Shown: positions 1 to 10,330 of the stretch, piece by piece
How positions within the stretch are numbered: the first letter of the stretch is position 1
Layout: each line of letters opens with the position of its first letter
From: Asterella californica
Taxonomy: Eukaryota > Streptophyta > Marchantiopsida > Marchantiales > Aytoniaceae
NCBI GenBank assembly: GCA_036924285.1
Contig: JAYKYS010000001.1
Location: 39,741,501-39,805,500 of the forward strand
Direction of reading: 5' to 3'
Length of the DNA: 64,000 nt
The notes under the pieces: model-generated
Told to the model about the DNA's origin: nothing
The model's database searches: none
What the model saw: only the letters and a program-made list of their open reading frames with translations
Program-made: the position numbers and the translations under genes

Positions 1-229
1 CCATCGAGTCATCTGTGAGATGGTCCGGCTGAACTCTCACTATAAGCTCCTGACATGTCATGTATGTGATCTAGAATGTGAGAATGTCTAAATCTGGAAT
101 GGATACATCTCTATATCAGCCTCACATAGACCCATAGCAATAACTACTATCTTTTCTAACATCAAGGACTACGTTCCAAAGTCCAACAAGACTCTCTGTG
201 ATCTATACACTTACTCAGAAGGCGTAACT

Positions 230-1745
230 ATGCAAAAGACACCGTTGGTGTTGTCCAACAACACCACACTTGGTGTCAAACTAGCACGCTCGATCGTCGG
301 TCTAGCCGATAACTCGTCCATTCTAGCATTCGTTGCTTACCATGTGTCACTAGTAGTCATCTTGATCCTCGAGTCTATGGACCGGTCTATCAAATCATCA
401 TCACTCACCTCCGTACTCGAGATCACAACATCCTCGTTCTCACAAAGCATGGCCGTCATCCGAAATACTGAGGCTGGGTTGACTCCCAACATCTTCATAT
501 CTGTGGCTGAAAATAATGAGGTCTGCAAGATAGACGTGGCCGTCCTCAACAATGTGTCGTGCCCTGCGGATCTCGAAAGCTGAGTCGTCTCTGCTCCATT
601 GTATGATGTCTGTGCACCTAACTAATCTACATCGTCAGTAGAACGGCTAGGAACCATAGAAGAGGTCTTAAGCATCTCTGATAATGTAATGACTGAGGAA
701 GCTTAGTCTGTCTACTAGCCTCTCATCTTTGTGGATCCAACTCCATTGATGCACTTTAGGACTCTAGAGCACATGCTGCTCCCCGAGTAATCGCCACTGA
801 TGCATTTATCTACATTGCACTGCAAATAAACTCATGCGGATCTGATTCTCCTCCATAAGATGTGGAGGTACCCACCTCCGAACAAGATTCGACTGAGCAA
901 TAGCGATACTAGCTATATGTTGCTCCAACTGCTGGATTCGAGTAACAATAGTAGCATAAGAAGTAGGATCAGCAGTGTGAGCGATCTACTCTCTACTAGG
1001 TGCTGGACCTCTACCGCGAATGCGATCTCCACGATCCCTCTGAGCTCTTACTCCTTGATCCGTAGTGGTAGCTCACCCTCCATGCAACTCTAGGTGAAGA
1101 TCAAAACATCGGTCACTAGTGTGACCATGTCTATGATAGTCATCACACTATCGTTGCACCGTTTAAGACGTCTCAAACGTGTCTTGTCTCTCAGAAGAAT
1201 CCTTTTGGTGATGGTCCCCAACACAAGTCCAACATCCATGTTCATGTTGTCCAAAGAATGTGGATAAAGGCTTCTATTCACTAGAACCTCCAGATACTCT
1301 TTGAGGTCACGACTGTCTATCCTTCTGGTCTTTTTGACCAAGCTTATGCATAGATTGAGGTCCCTGAGAAGAAGTGGATGAACTCGAAGTGTAGGAGCCA
1401 TCCCTATTGCTAAAGCTAGTTGTCACTACCTTCTCCTCGGTCATGTTGAACTCAATATGCTCAGCCAAAATCCTTTACACGTGACGACACCTACATTTAA
1501 AAATGTAGGTGCCGTCACGTGTAAAGGAGATGCATCTCTAACTCTCTGTCACAGCTCACGATCTACTATCTCATACCAACACTGCACCACCTACGTCTCC
1601 GTCACTCTGTGAGTGACATTAATCAACAGTCTCATGCGAGTGAACGCCTCGCGTAGGCTCTCTCCAGTCCTCCGTTGGAACTCCTACAAGCTCTTGAGCT
1701 TCTCAGTCCGCACACCCTGATAGTTCTTCCTCAACATTGGAAGAA
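230..1745 (-). pseudogene. Decayed Gypsy gag-protease fragment (older element)
   Basis: Reading the minus strand from about 1745 downwards gives pieces of a retrotransposon gag (LREAFTRMRLLINVTHRV, then VVQCWYEIVDREL), with stops between them. Near 1240-1195 is a damaged zinc knuckle, CWTCVGDHHQKDSSE, in which the last cysteine is lost. Around 550-340 a further stretch (KMLGVNPASVFRMTAMLCENEDVVIS) resembles the end of a Gypsy protease, the part that normally reads like DVILGMNWL. The order gag, zinc knuckle, protease fits a minus-strand element whose reverse transcriptase would lie beyond the left edge of the window. Several stops and frame changes mean it is dead. Only weak similarity is visible in each block; the order of the blocks is what supports the call. 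Confidence 0.6.
1471..1528. repeat. 58-bp near-perfect palindrome inside old gag
   Basis: The left arm starts TCCTTTACACGTGACG and continues with CACCTACATTT; the right arm is its reverse complement with one mismatch and two unpaired bases at the centre. It lies inside the decayed gag fragment and interrupts its reading, so it looks like an insertion or a footprint of a small foldback element. It could form a long hairpin in RNA or single-stranded DNA. Confidence 0.85.
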
Positions 1746-2008
1746 CTGAATCACAAGGTTAAACCTTGGTGGTGCCCCACGACCACTACCTTCAATAGCT
1801 CCACCTCCAGTGATTGCACTACTAGTAGGAGAGGCACCTCCTCACTCCATACTATCCACACCGCCCATCACTCCACCCGAACTGACTGATGTCACACCGC
1901 AAGTGAACATACCAGTAGTAATTGACACATAGTTGGAAGATCAATATTGTCTCCACAAATCGATATCTGCATCATAGTCCCGCTTGAAATCATCCAGAAG
2001 GATGATAT

Positions 2009-2807
2009 TGTAAGTCGGTCCGTCTCTCACCCAGGGGTACCTCAGATGACTAGGATTACTAGTGCACCCTAATTACAAAGATTTAAGTACGCCCATGCTC
2101 ACTTCACTCAACTCTCTGACCCGTATGGTCACATCGGTCCCTCTTATAGCGTTCCTGCAAACAAGTTCTAATCTCGCTCTCAACATTACATCGCAAAATA
2201 CTCAAGGACTCCCAAGGTCTCCAATGCTCACTTTACTTACATCTAGGAAAATGAGAGTCCTTTCCACTCTCTCAACTCCTCCTTATATACTCTATAACTT
2301 CTTACCGTGGTAACTTTTACTAAGTTACGTTATCACATGGTAAGTACGCAATCCAAAATAGTTAAACTTCTAAAGGCTACTAAAATTTAAGAATAGCCCA
2401 CACATTACTTGTTCTACTTTACTAAAGTAAGAGATTCTCCTACTTTAGCTTTTGTAAAGTGTTAACTTTCCAAACTATCCAATCGGAAGACGACAACAAA
2501 CTAATACGTCTTTTGAGGAGCATCTCTAGATCTTTGTGCATGACTTTCCATCATGCATCCAATCAGCAATGGTCAACAAAGTTACATACTTTTGAGAAGC
2601 ATATTTAGAGCTCCGCACTTGTCACATAGTGCCATAGTGACACCTCTAATAGTTTCCCTAACTTAGTTATAACTATCTCAGCTAGTTATGACTAGTTTTG
2701 ATCACTCTAGATTTAGATCTTCGAATTAGAGTAACCTGTAAGATAGTCATATCTAATGAAATTTATATAAACACGCACACAAATAATGGGATACTTGTGG
2801 TGTGACA
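2009..2807 (-). repeat. 3' LTR of the Gypsy element
   Basis: It matches 8818-9616 over its full 799 bp with no length difference. It starts TGTAAGTCGG and ends GTGTGACA on plus. Because the element is transcribed on minus, this left copy is the 3' LTR. The 83-codon plus-strand open frame inside it is repeated in the other LTR and shows no protein similarity, so it is not annotated as a gene. Confidence 0.95.
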
Positions 2808-2820
2808 TTTACCCCCAGAC
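2808..2820 (-). other. Polypurine tract of the Gypsy element
   Basis: On the minus strand the bases next to the 3' LTR read GTCTGGGGGTAAA, directly followed by the LTR start TGTCACACC. A G-rich purine run touching the 3' LTR is the usual primer for plus-strand DNA synthesis in LTR retrotransposons. Confidence 0.75.
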
Positions 2821-4073
2821 TTAATTTTCACTCCATCCTCGGAGTGAAGTATCACGTTGATGAAACTTCTTCAGCTTGTCGTGGTTCACTCGATCGAAGA
2901 ACGTACCACTCCTTTCTTGAAGATCATAGGTGTCATTACTCCACACTTTGGAGATGATGAAAGGCCCAAAATATCGACGTAAGAACTTCTTTTGAACTCG
3001 CTTGTGCCTAATAGCATCCCATAACATCACCCACTCACCCTTTTGAAATGGCTGTAACTTCATTTTGTTCTTCGTCAAGCGTTTGTCATAGCTCTTCTTC
3101 TGTTGTAGCTAGGCCATCTCAATGCGTTGAGCTACGTCGTCTCTATTCTCCTCCAGCTCCAACAAGGTTTCTCCCCACTCTTTCTCAGCTATTGGACAAC
3201 CCTTTCTCTTCAATCTAGCTTGCAAGGTCTGAAAGGTGGTTAGGTCGAACTGGATTGGTAATTTGGATTCCAACCCATACACCATCTTGAAAGGTGAATA
3301 TCCCGTAGACGTCTTCACTGTTGTACGATACTCCCATAGCACCGCATGAAGACGCTTGTCCCAGTGGTGTTTGGCCCCTTCCATGTCAGCATCCTTTGCT
3401 AACATTTAACACAAGGTAAAGTTTGTCCTCTCTACCAAACCGTTTGAACTAGGTTTATATGATGTAGTAACCCTCTGAGAAATGGAGAAGTGTGTGCACA
3501 TAGCAGTAGTCATATCGCACACAAATTCTCGACCCCTATCAGAAACTAACTCCAAGGGACATCCAAACCGAGTAATGATCCGTTCGTACAAAATTCTACC
3601 CACCTCAACTTCTCCAATAGTTACAAGAGGTCTAGCTTCTACCCACTTTGTAAGGTAATCTATGCTACAACAATATACTTATTGTTGCGAGGGGTGCGAT
3701 TCAAAGGCCCAACAAAATCTATTCCTCATTTCTCGAAAGGTCCAAGAACCGGAATAGATCTAAGAGGAGTATACACACTAGATTTGATAGCGAAAGCTTG
3801 ACAAACATCACAGGTTTTACAATACGTCAAGCAATCTCTAAACATCCCCCTCCAGTGGTATCCTGCGTCAAGTATCTTGTGGACCGTCAACTTGTCTGCA
3901 AAATGTCCTCCACATACTAGACCGTCATGAAATTCTTCCATGAGTCGTAGAGACTCCTCCTTGCTCGCCGCTCTTCTTAGGACCCCATCAACTCCTTCAC
4001 GAAATAACACACCTTCCACCACCGTGTAAGGTTGACTTCGTTTCACCAAAGCCTTCTTCTCTCTGGTCGGCAT
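2821..4073 (-). pseudogene. Gypsy integrase (broken)
   Basis: The N-terminal zinc-binding part is clear at 4073-3726: HDGLVCGGHFADKL, followed by CKTCDVCQ, gives the HHCC pattern. The catalytic core follows in pieces. A stretch reading GIDFVGPLNRTPRN begins after a TGA where tryptophan is expected. About 3672 one base is missing in the block that should hold the first catalytic aspartate (normally AIDYLTKW). The second aspartate is in LVSDRGREF at 3603-3406, and the segment after it carries a TAA. The C-terminal domain is at 3078-2821 (GPFIISKVWSNDTYDL). At least three stops or frameshifts therefore separate recognisable domains. Family assignment is firm; activity is not possible without changes. 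Confidence 0.9.
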
Positions 4074-4121
4074 CTCATCTGGATAGACACCTTCTGTAAC
4101 AAAATCCCAAATTTCTTGATA

Positions 4122-5450
4122 TTATATTGGGATAATAGCGTTGCTCATCAAGACCATCAAATCTTCGTCCGGAAAGGTGTCATCCACCGGCTCCTCTCCA
4201 TCGTCATCATAAGCTCTAGATAGCAAATCTGCATTCGCGTGTTTCTTTCCGGGTCGATCGTAGATCTCATAGTCGTACTCTGACAATAAGACATTCCACT
4301 TTGCTAATCGTCCTTCGACCATCGGTTTATTGAAGATGTACTTCAATGCCTTATGATCTGTAACGATAGTGAACTTGCCCCCTATGAGATAATGTCGAAA
4401 TTTTCTCAGAGCATAAATCACTGCTAATCCTTCTCTCTCTATCACAGAATAATTTCTCTCTGCCTTGACCATTTGCCGACTAGCATATGCAATAGGATGA
4501 TCTCTACCTTCAACATCATACTGACTTAGAGTACATCCTACTGCTATATTTGAAACATCCGTATATAGAATAAACTGTTTATTCCAATCGGGCTTAACCA
4601 AGATTGGAGCTGAAGTAAGAGCTTTCTTCAGTTCCTCAAAGGCGGCTACAGCTTCTTCATCTCCTAAAATCAACACGTAATCTACTCCTTTATTCAGATA
4701 TACAGTCAAAGCATATGCTTTATGTGAGAACGAGAGTATAAACCTTCGATAATACCCCACCATACCTAAAAACTGTCGTAGCTTAGTGAGAGTACTAGGA
4801 AAAGGGAGCTCTAAGATCTTCCTTCTGCACCTTCTCTGGATCAACGGCAATGCCGTCCTTGGATATGATATGACCCAAGAGTAACCCTTCCTCACACCAA
4901 AAAATACATTTCTCCGGATTGAGAGATGCAATTGCTACATCTAAACATTCTAAGACCTTCACAAGGTGCTCAAAATGCTTCTCCTTACTCCCGTAAACAC
5001 AAAAGTCATCTATAAAATCTCTCACAAACTTTCCTAAGAAAGGTTCGAACACTTTGTTCATAAACCTTTGAAACGTCGCAAGAGCATTACACATACCAAA
5101 TGGCATGATCCGAAATGCAAACGTATCCACGGAGTAGTGAAAGTAGTCAGGTGTTGATGTTCTGGTGCAATTTTGATCTGATTATATCCGCTATAACCAT
5201 CTCCAAAGCTGTACCATTCGTTTCCTGCCACTTCTTCCAAGATCTCGTCGATGAAAGGTAGAGGATAATAATCCTTCTTTGTGACCGCATTGAGCTTCTT
5301 GTAATCAACACACACCCTCAATTTGTCGTTTTTCTTCTTTACGATCACAATGGGTGATACCCATTCAGAATGTTCCACCTTGTAAATGAACCCAGCAGTG
5401 TGCAGCTTCTCGATCTCTTCTTTCACCAGATCCGTAATTTGAGGACTCAC
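4122..5450 (-). pseudogene. Gypsy reverse transcriptase and RNase H (frameshifted)
   Basis: The reverse transcriptase fingers and palm begin at 5450-5058 (WVSPIVIVKKKNDKLRVCVD, then LNAVTKKDYYPLPFIDEIL). The frame then breaks and continues in 5130-4795 with FRIMPFGMCNALATFQRFM and the active-site box FIDDF, where YVDD or FIDD is usual. A second break leads to 4931-4122, which carries the thumb and RNase H: YTDVSNIAVGCTLSQ holds the first aspartate, YSVIEREGLAVIYAL the glutamate and VTDHKALKYIF the next aspartate, with ANADLLSRA at the end. Catalytic residues are mostly present, but the protein needs at least two frame changes. It joins gag-protease upstream in the same frame through one TAA. 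Confidence 0.93.
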
Positions 5451-5456
5451 TCTTCG

Positions 5457-7640
5457 TTACTTCTGTCGCACCGGTTTGACTTCTTTCTCTAACTTGATAC
5501 GATGTTGCTCCAGTGTGACCTCCCTCAGATCCTTGTACCTAAATGCAAATACATGAATGTATTTGCGAAAGATCTCTTCGAAACAACTCTTCTCCTCTTT
5601 AGTAACCTTCGATCCATAACGTAAGGTGGCAATTCTTCTCTCCACCTCCTCGGAAGTCAACGGTTTTTTGTCTCGATCTCTTTGCACTTCCGGAGAAGGA
5701 AAAAGATCCACTACATTCACACCCACATTTCGTTCTTCTCTCTCCTCTTCTGACGATGTATTTTCAGATTCCGAATCTGAAGAATTGGTACCTACATCAA
5801 AAGTAGTATTGACAACTTCTGACTCCCAGTAGTCCGATGTGGGTCGATCCGATTTCGACGTCCCAACTTGATCTCCAAGCAATGGAACTTTGATCCGGTG
5901 GTGATTCGGTCCGATGCGTAAATAACCTTTGTGCCAGTTATCTGTTGCATGTAATGCTCGAAGCCAAGGTCTTCCGAGTAACATTTCATAACTTGACTCT
6001 TTCAAGATTTGAAATGTCATGTTTATTTGCACTCTCATTACTGACACACAAACTCTCTCCAGCACTCCCAATGGTCTAACTCGCTGTCTGTTAGCCATGC
6101 CTACCGTGATACTGGAAGGACGAGTTGGTACTAGATCCAACTTCCTCATGAGTCGTTCTGAGATGGCATTTACTGCCGATCCTCCGTCGACAAGAACATC
6201 TGAGACATCTCTCCCATTGATACGAGCCTCTACTTTTGATGCCTTGTTGCACACCTCTCCTTCACTAGCATCTAAAGCACTCACACCGACAGTAGAAGGA
6301 TTTACCTCCTTCTTCCGACCTCGTCGGGAGCTTAGACCGCTACGAAGTTCTTTCCTCACCGAAGGATTCAGAGCAATCAACTGTCCCACAGTAATGTTTG
6401 CTCGTTGCTTATCCACGTCTTCCACCACATTGTATTTTGATTGCTCCATTGAAATTGTGAAATCAGTATTTCCCAATTTCTTCCGCCGTTCTTTGGTTTT
6501 TGAAGAAGATTTGCTACTCCTTGGAGAATCTTCCATCACGACTGGTTCTCCCTCATCGAAATGCGTCCTCATCCTCTTCCTCTCTTGAGCCAACAGCTCT
6601 ACAGATTGAAAACCTTCTCGTACATCTCGTGGCTCCAAGATGTCAATGCATGCTACATCCTTGTCCTTGCTTTGTGAAATTGAAGCTCCATCCGCCGTTC
6701 CACCATTACGACTTGGACAATTACGTTGAAAATGTGATCCTCCACACGTAAAACATCCTTGGTTCGTGTAGTTACTTGGTGATCCTTGCGGTGGTCCACC
6801 TCTAGACTGATAGTTCTCATAACCTCGTGAGCCTCCTCCAACATTTGGACTGCGGTGTTGTAACAAATTCACCATATTGATCTTCAAATCTGCCAGAGAC
6901 TCTGTCAAACTTTTCAACTCATCACGAAAGTCGGGAGTAACAGATCTAGATGGTACAGTGACTGTAACCGCACTAGTAGGAGCTATCGGAGTCAGATTCT
7001 GAAATCGAACAGTCGGAACACTCGCAGGCGTCAGAGTTGGCATGCTCGGCCCTTGCACATCTCCACATGCTGCCCCAACAGTCATTGGTTGCAAGTCGTC
7101 TCCATCTAGACTCTCTTCCATCCTGGTTGCGATCTTCACTGCATCAGCCTTCGAAGTTGGTCTCTCATACCGCACTTGTGTTCGAATCTCCGGCCTCAGT
7201 CCCCCAATAAAATTCTTTGTGAGCATTGCTCCAATGTCCACCATCGTTGGTTCTACTACATCTCCACTCTTTCGTAAAACCACCCGGAACTTTTGTTCTA
7301 ATTTCTCCACCCTCTCGGCGTAAGTCCTTATTTTCTCTTTCTCTCCTTGTTTGAGGTAAGTTACCTCTACCATTAACTTCTCGTAATTTTCATCAGGAAG
7401 AAAAGTTTCAATTAAGACCTCCGTCAATACTTCCTAAGTATCAACTGAAGTCCCCACTACGCTTCTCTTCTTCCTATCCTCATACCATGTCAATGCAGAA
7501 TTCTCAAGAAATTCAGGTATCAACTCTACCCACTCGCTCTTCTTTCGATCTCCATTGCCAATGCATGCTCGTTTGAAGTCCCTCACAAATCCTTCCACGT
7601 CTTCTCCATCCTTTCCGTAAAACACCGAAAGTTTTCTCAT
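5457..7640 (-). pseudogene. Gypsy gag-protease (one internal stop)
   Basis: The frame starts at 7640 with MRKLSVFYGKDGEDVEGF and runs through the gag hallmark ALTWYEDR. An in-frame TAG lies at 7434-7436, after which the same frame continues to a TAA at 5457-5459. The gag core includes RTYAERVEKLEQKFRVVL. A CCHC zinc knuckle, CFTCGGSHFQRNC, sits roughly 230 residues after the TAG. The aspartic protease is near VLVDGGSAVNAIS, where DGG replaces the more common DTG or DSG; the later block MLLGRPWLRALHATDNW fits a Gypsy protease C-terminus. The TAG is probably damage, although readthrough cannot be excluded from sequence alone. Confidence 0.92.
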
Positions 7641-7864
7641 TCTTCTCTTCTCTTCTTCTTCTTACTCAAGGTACTACTTGCGGATGTGAAGATCGTATTT
7701 CATTGCAATCCACAATTTCCCCCTTGAGCTCTCTCCTCTCCAAAGGTTGGAATAAGCTTGACCCTCATGATCATCTTATCTCTCGTGTGACAGACTATCT
7801 CCATTCTCGCTAGAGGTCTTCACTCGTTCCGTTTCTACACTCAATCTTCTCTCGAGACCTTCGG

Positions 7865-8227
7865 CTACGGTTTCCAGCAAAGCAACTCATGCTCAACTGG
7901 AATCTCGTCCACTCCACATGTAGGACAAAAGGTTGCAGGGTTAATGACGGCTTGTCTAGGAGAAGAAGGACCTATGTGTAAGCTTAAGTCGACCAACCCT
8001 CTTCGCTCACACAAAAGTCTATTCTTCGTAGAGCACTCGCTCACTTTATGTCCTTCTTCTCCACACAAAAAGCACCTCGAGTTCTTCTCCTGGTTCTTAC
8101 GACTACTCTCTGCTTCTTCTTCAAATTCTAGTCAAAATTCTCCTTTCGCCAGATCAGCGGTAACTATCACCGCATAGCCTTGAGGGATCTTGCTCAACCT
8201 CAATTTCCACTCTTGCTGTCCTTCCAT
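7865..8227 (-). pseudogene. Leader ORF of the Gypsy element with its own CCHC zinc knuckle
   Basis: Between the primer-binding site and gag a separate minus-strand frame starts at ATG 8227 (MEGQQEWKLRLSKIPQGYAV) and reaches a stop at 7865-7867, with one in-frame TGA at 8132-8134. After the TGA comes an acidic, lysine-rich stretch and then CFLCGEEGHKVSEC, a perfect CX2CX4HX4C zinc knuckle, followed by CPTCGVDEIPVEHELLC, a second cysteine/histidine cluster. It is distinct from gag, which carries its own knuckle further on. Gypsy elements do not normally have a zinc-knuckle ORF upstream of gag, so this may be an accessory nucleic-acid-binding protein or a captured fragment. The family is not recognised beyond the zinc knuckle. 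Confidence 0.7.
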
Positions 8228-8796
8228 GACGATGATCCGTCATACATCTCTCTCACTATATAGCTTGTTTGACACTTTTGATCACTCTACTATCTTCTCG
8301 CTTAGCAATCTCTCACATTACTAAGTAAAAGCTTAACTTGTCAACCCTGAGCCTCAGAGATCGAACATAACTCTCTCAAGAATTCTGAAATTCTTTCACT
8401 CTTTTACTTCAGCAAGCGATATAACAGATTTGACCCCCCTTCGCTTCGAATACCATAACTCCAGTTCTACTCGATCAATTCACGCATGATTTGGGTGCCT
8501 AGATAGCTTATCTTGCAAGCTATCAGCATGGAAGATTTCAAGGTCTAACTCTAAAAACTGAAAATATGAAAATGACTGTAAACTCCTTCCCGAGAGCTCA
8601 CTATTTGATACTGAAAAACCTCCTTAACTTCCGAAAGCCATAACTCTCTCCTTACAATTGATCTCTTGGAGATATCAAGCTTATTGGAAAGCTTATCTTG
8701 CCCTCTATAACATGGTGTATGTACAAAGGTTCTGAACTCATGCTCAAAAACAGACATGAACTGTACTAACAACTAAATACGAATCTTTGTATCGAG

Positions 8797-8814
8797 GTCC
8801 CGGCAACGGAACCA
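8797..8814 (-). other. Primer-binding site of the Gypsy element
   Basis: Three bases inside the 5' LTR the minus strand reads TGGTTCCGTTGCCGGGAC. The core CCGTTGCCGGG matches the 3' part of plant tRNA-Asp as I remember it from Athila-type elements (TGGCGCCGTTGCCGGG), with differences at positions 4-5. The tRNA assignment is inference; the position and the TGG start are as expected for a primer-binding site. Confidence 0.7.
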
Positions 8815-8817
8815 AAA

Positions 8818-9616
8818 TGTAAGCCGGCCTGTCTCTCACCCAGGGGTACCTCAGATGACTAGGATTACTAGTGCACCCTAATTACAAAGATTTAAGTACG
8901 CCCATGCTCACTTCACTCAACTCTCTGACCCGTATGGTCACATCGGTCTCTCTAATAGCGTTCCTGCAAACAAGTTCTAATCCCGCTCTCAACATTACAT
9001 CGCAAAATACTCAAGGACTCCAAAGGTCTCCAATGCTCACTTTACTTACATCCAGGAAAATGAGAGTCCTTTCCACTCTCTCAACTCCTCCTTATATACT
9101 CTACAACTTCTTACCGTGGTAACTTTTACTAAGTTACGTTATCACATGGTAAGTGCGCAATCCAAAATAGTTAAACTTCTAAAGGCTACTAAAATTTAAG
9201 AATAGCCCACACATTACTTGTTCTACTTTACTAAAGTAAGAGATTCTCCTACTTTAGCTTTTGTAAAGTGTTAACTTTCCAAACTATCCAATCGGAAGAC
9301 GACAACAAACTAATACGTCTTTTGAGGAGCATCTCTAGATCTTTGTGCATGACTTTCCATCATGCATCCAATCAGCGATGGTCAACAAAGTTACATACTT
9401 TTGAGAAGCATATTTAGAGCTCCGCACTTGTCACATAGTGCCATAGTGACACCTCTAATAGTTTTCCTAACTTAGTTATAACTATCTCAGCTAGTTATGA
9501 TTAGTTTTGATCACTCTAGATTTAGATCTTCGAACTAGAGTAACCTATAAGATAGTCATATCTAATGAAATTTATATAAACACGCATAAAAATAATGGGA
9601 TACTTGTGGTGTGACA
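8818..9616 (-). repeat. 5' LTR of the Gypsy element
   Basis: It is 799 bp, matching 2009-2807. It starts TGTAAGCCGG and ends GTGTGACA on plus. As the right-hand copy of a minus-strand element it is the 5' LTR and should hold the promoter. The primer-binding site lies just to its left. Confidence 0.95.
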
Positions 9617-9789
9617 ATACAAAAACTCATTGGCATGGTGAGACAGATGAAGAGATGGTGTCAGATTGACATGCATCGACCTTTTTGTGTATGTTGATTT
9701 CAAAGGATCATATGACAGCTCTCGTGAGTTAGGGAGTAGATGACGAATCCTCGGATTTGGAAGATAACGATGTTTCGATGGATCAACGA

Positions 9790-10330
9790 GATATTCATGA
9801 TGAGTGTGATGGTTATAAAATATCTACATATTGACGTCGTGGTGGATACATTTGAACATCAGCCTCAAGATGATCTCAAGACGTAGTACAGTGATCAATC
9901 AACGCCTGATCACACAAGGCGTGAAACTCACCACGAAACTCTATACCTTAGTCTGTCAATATTTCAACTGGTGCACCAACATCTAAGAAAGCATGGACTG
10001 CACCTTCACTTTCCTTGTCCGATACTGTCATCAACTCAATCCACTTGGAGAAGTGCTCCATCATCACCAACACATATCAGTTGGTGACACTATCATAAAG
10101 ATAAACATTTCTGGGACCTTTACCATAAACGATAAAGGTCTCAAAAAGTCTAAATTCCAACGGCAACCCAATCTCATAATCGATAAAGGGTATAACCGTG
10201 GAGTAGGATCATTGAATGATGCTCGTATTCAACCACATATCAAACATCGTGTCACAAACTGCTCACACTGGTATGCATACCGTGCCATCAATATTGTCCT
10301 TGGAGTAAGCTTTACGTGCGCCTCACTTTG
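9790..10330 (-). pseudogene. Old Gypsy integrase fragment
   Basis: Minus-strand reading gives HFSKWIELMTVSDKESEGAV, then VGAPVEILTD, a stop, and GIEFRGEFHALCDQALIDH, followed by CTTS and more stops. This is the Gypsy integrase core around the second aspartate and the glutamate of the DDE triad. It lies directly right of the intact element and belongs to a different, older element. The left flank holds gag, not the rest of an integrase gene, so the two flanks are not simply two halves of one copy. Confidence 0.75.

Larger units (their letters stand above)
2009..9616 (-). mobile_element. Ty3/Gypsy LTR retrotransposon, structurally complete, coding-dead
   Basis: A 7608-bp element transcribed on the minus strand. 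Two 799-bp LTRs in direct orientation (2009-2807 and 8818-9616) both begin TG and end CA on the plus strand. By eye they differ at roughly 15-20 positions, so insertion was fairly recent. Inside, reading right to left, come a primer-binding site, a leader ORF with a zinc knuckle, gag with a second zinc knuckle, aspartic protease, reverse transcriptase, RNase H, integrase and a polypurine tract. The order protease-RT-RNase H-integrase is that of Gypsy elements. Flanking bases ATAT (2005-2008) and ATAC (9617-9620) may be an imperfect 4-bp target duplication. Stops and frameshifts in every pol section show that this copy cannot make its own proteins. No chromodomain was seen after the integrase. 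Confidence 0.93.

Noticed and set aside
2062..2313. 83-codon plus-strand ORF, repeated at 8871-9122
   Set aside because: It lies in both LTRs, antisense to the element, and has no domain; the repetition is explained by the LTRs.
7434..7436. In-frame TAG in gag as programmed readthrough
   Set aside because: Many other lesions in the same copy make simple damage the more likely reason; it would need intact copies with the same stop.
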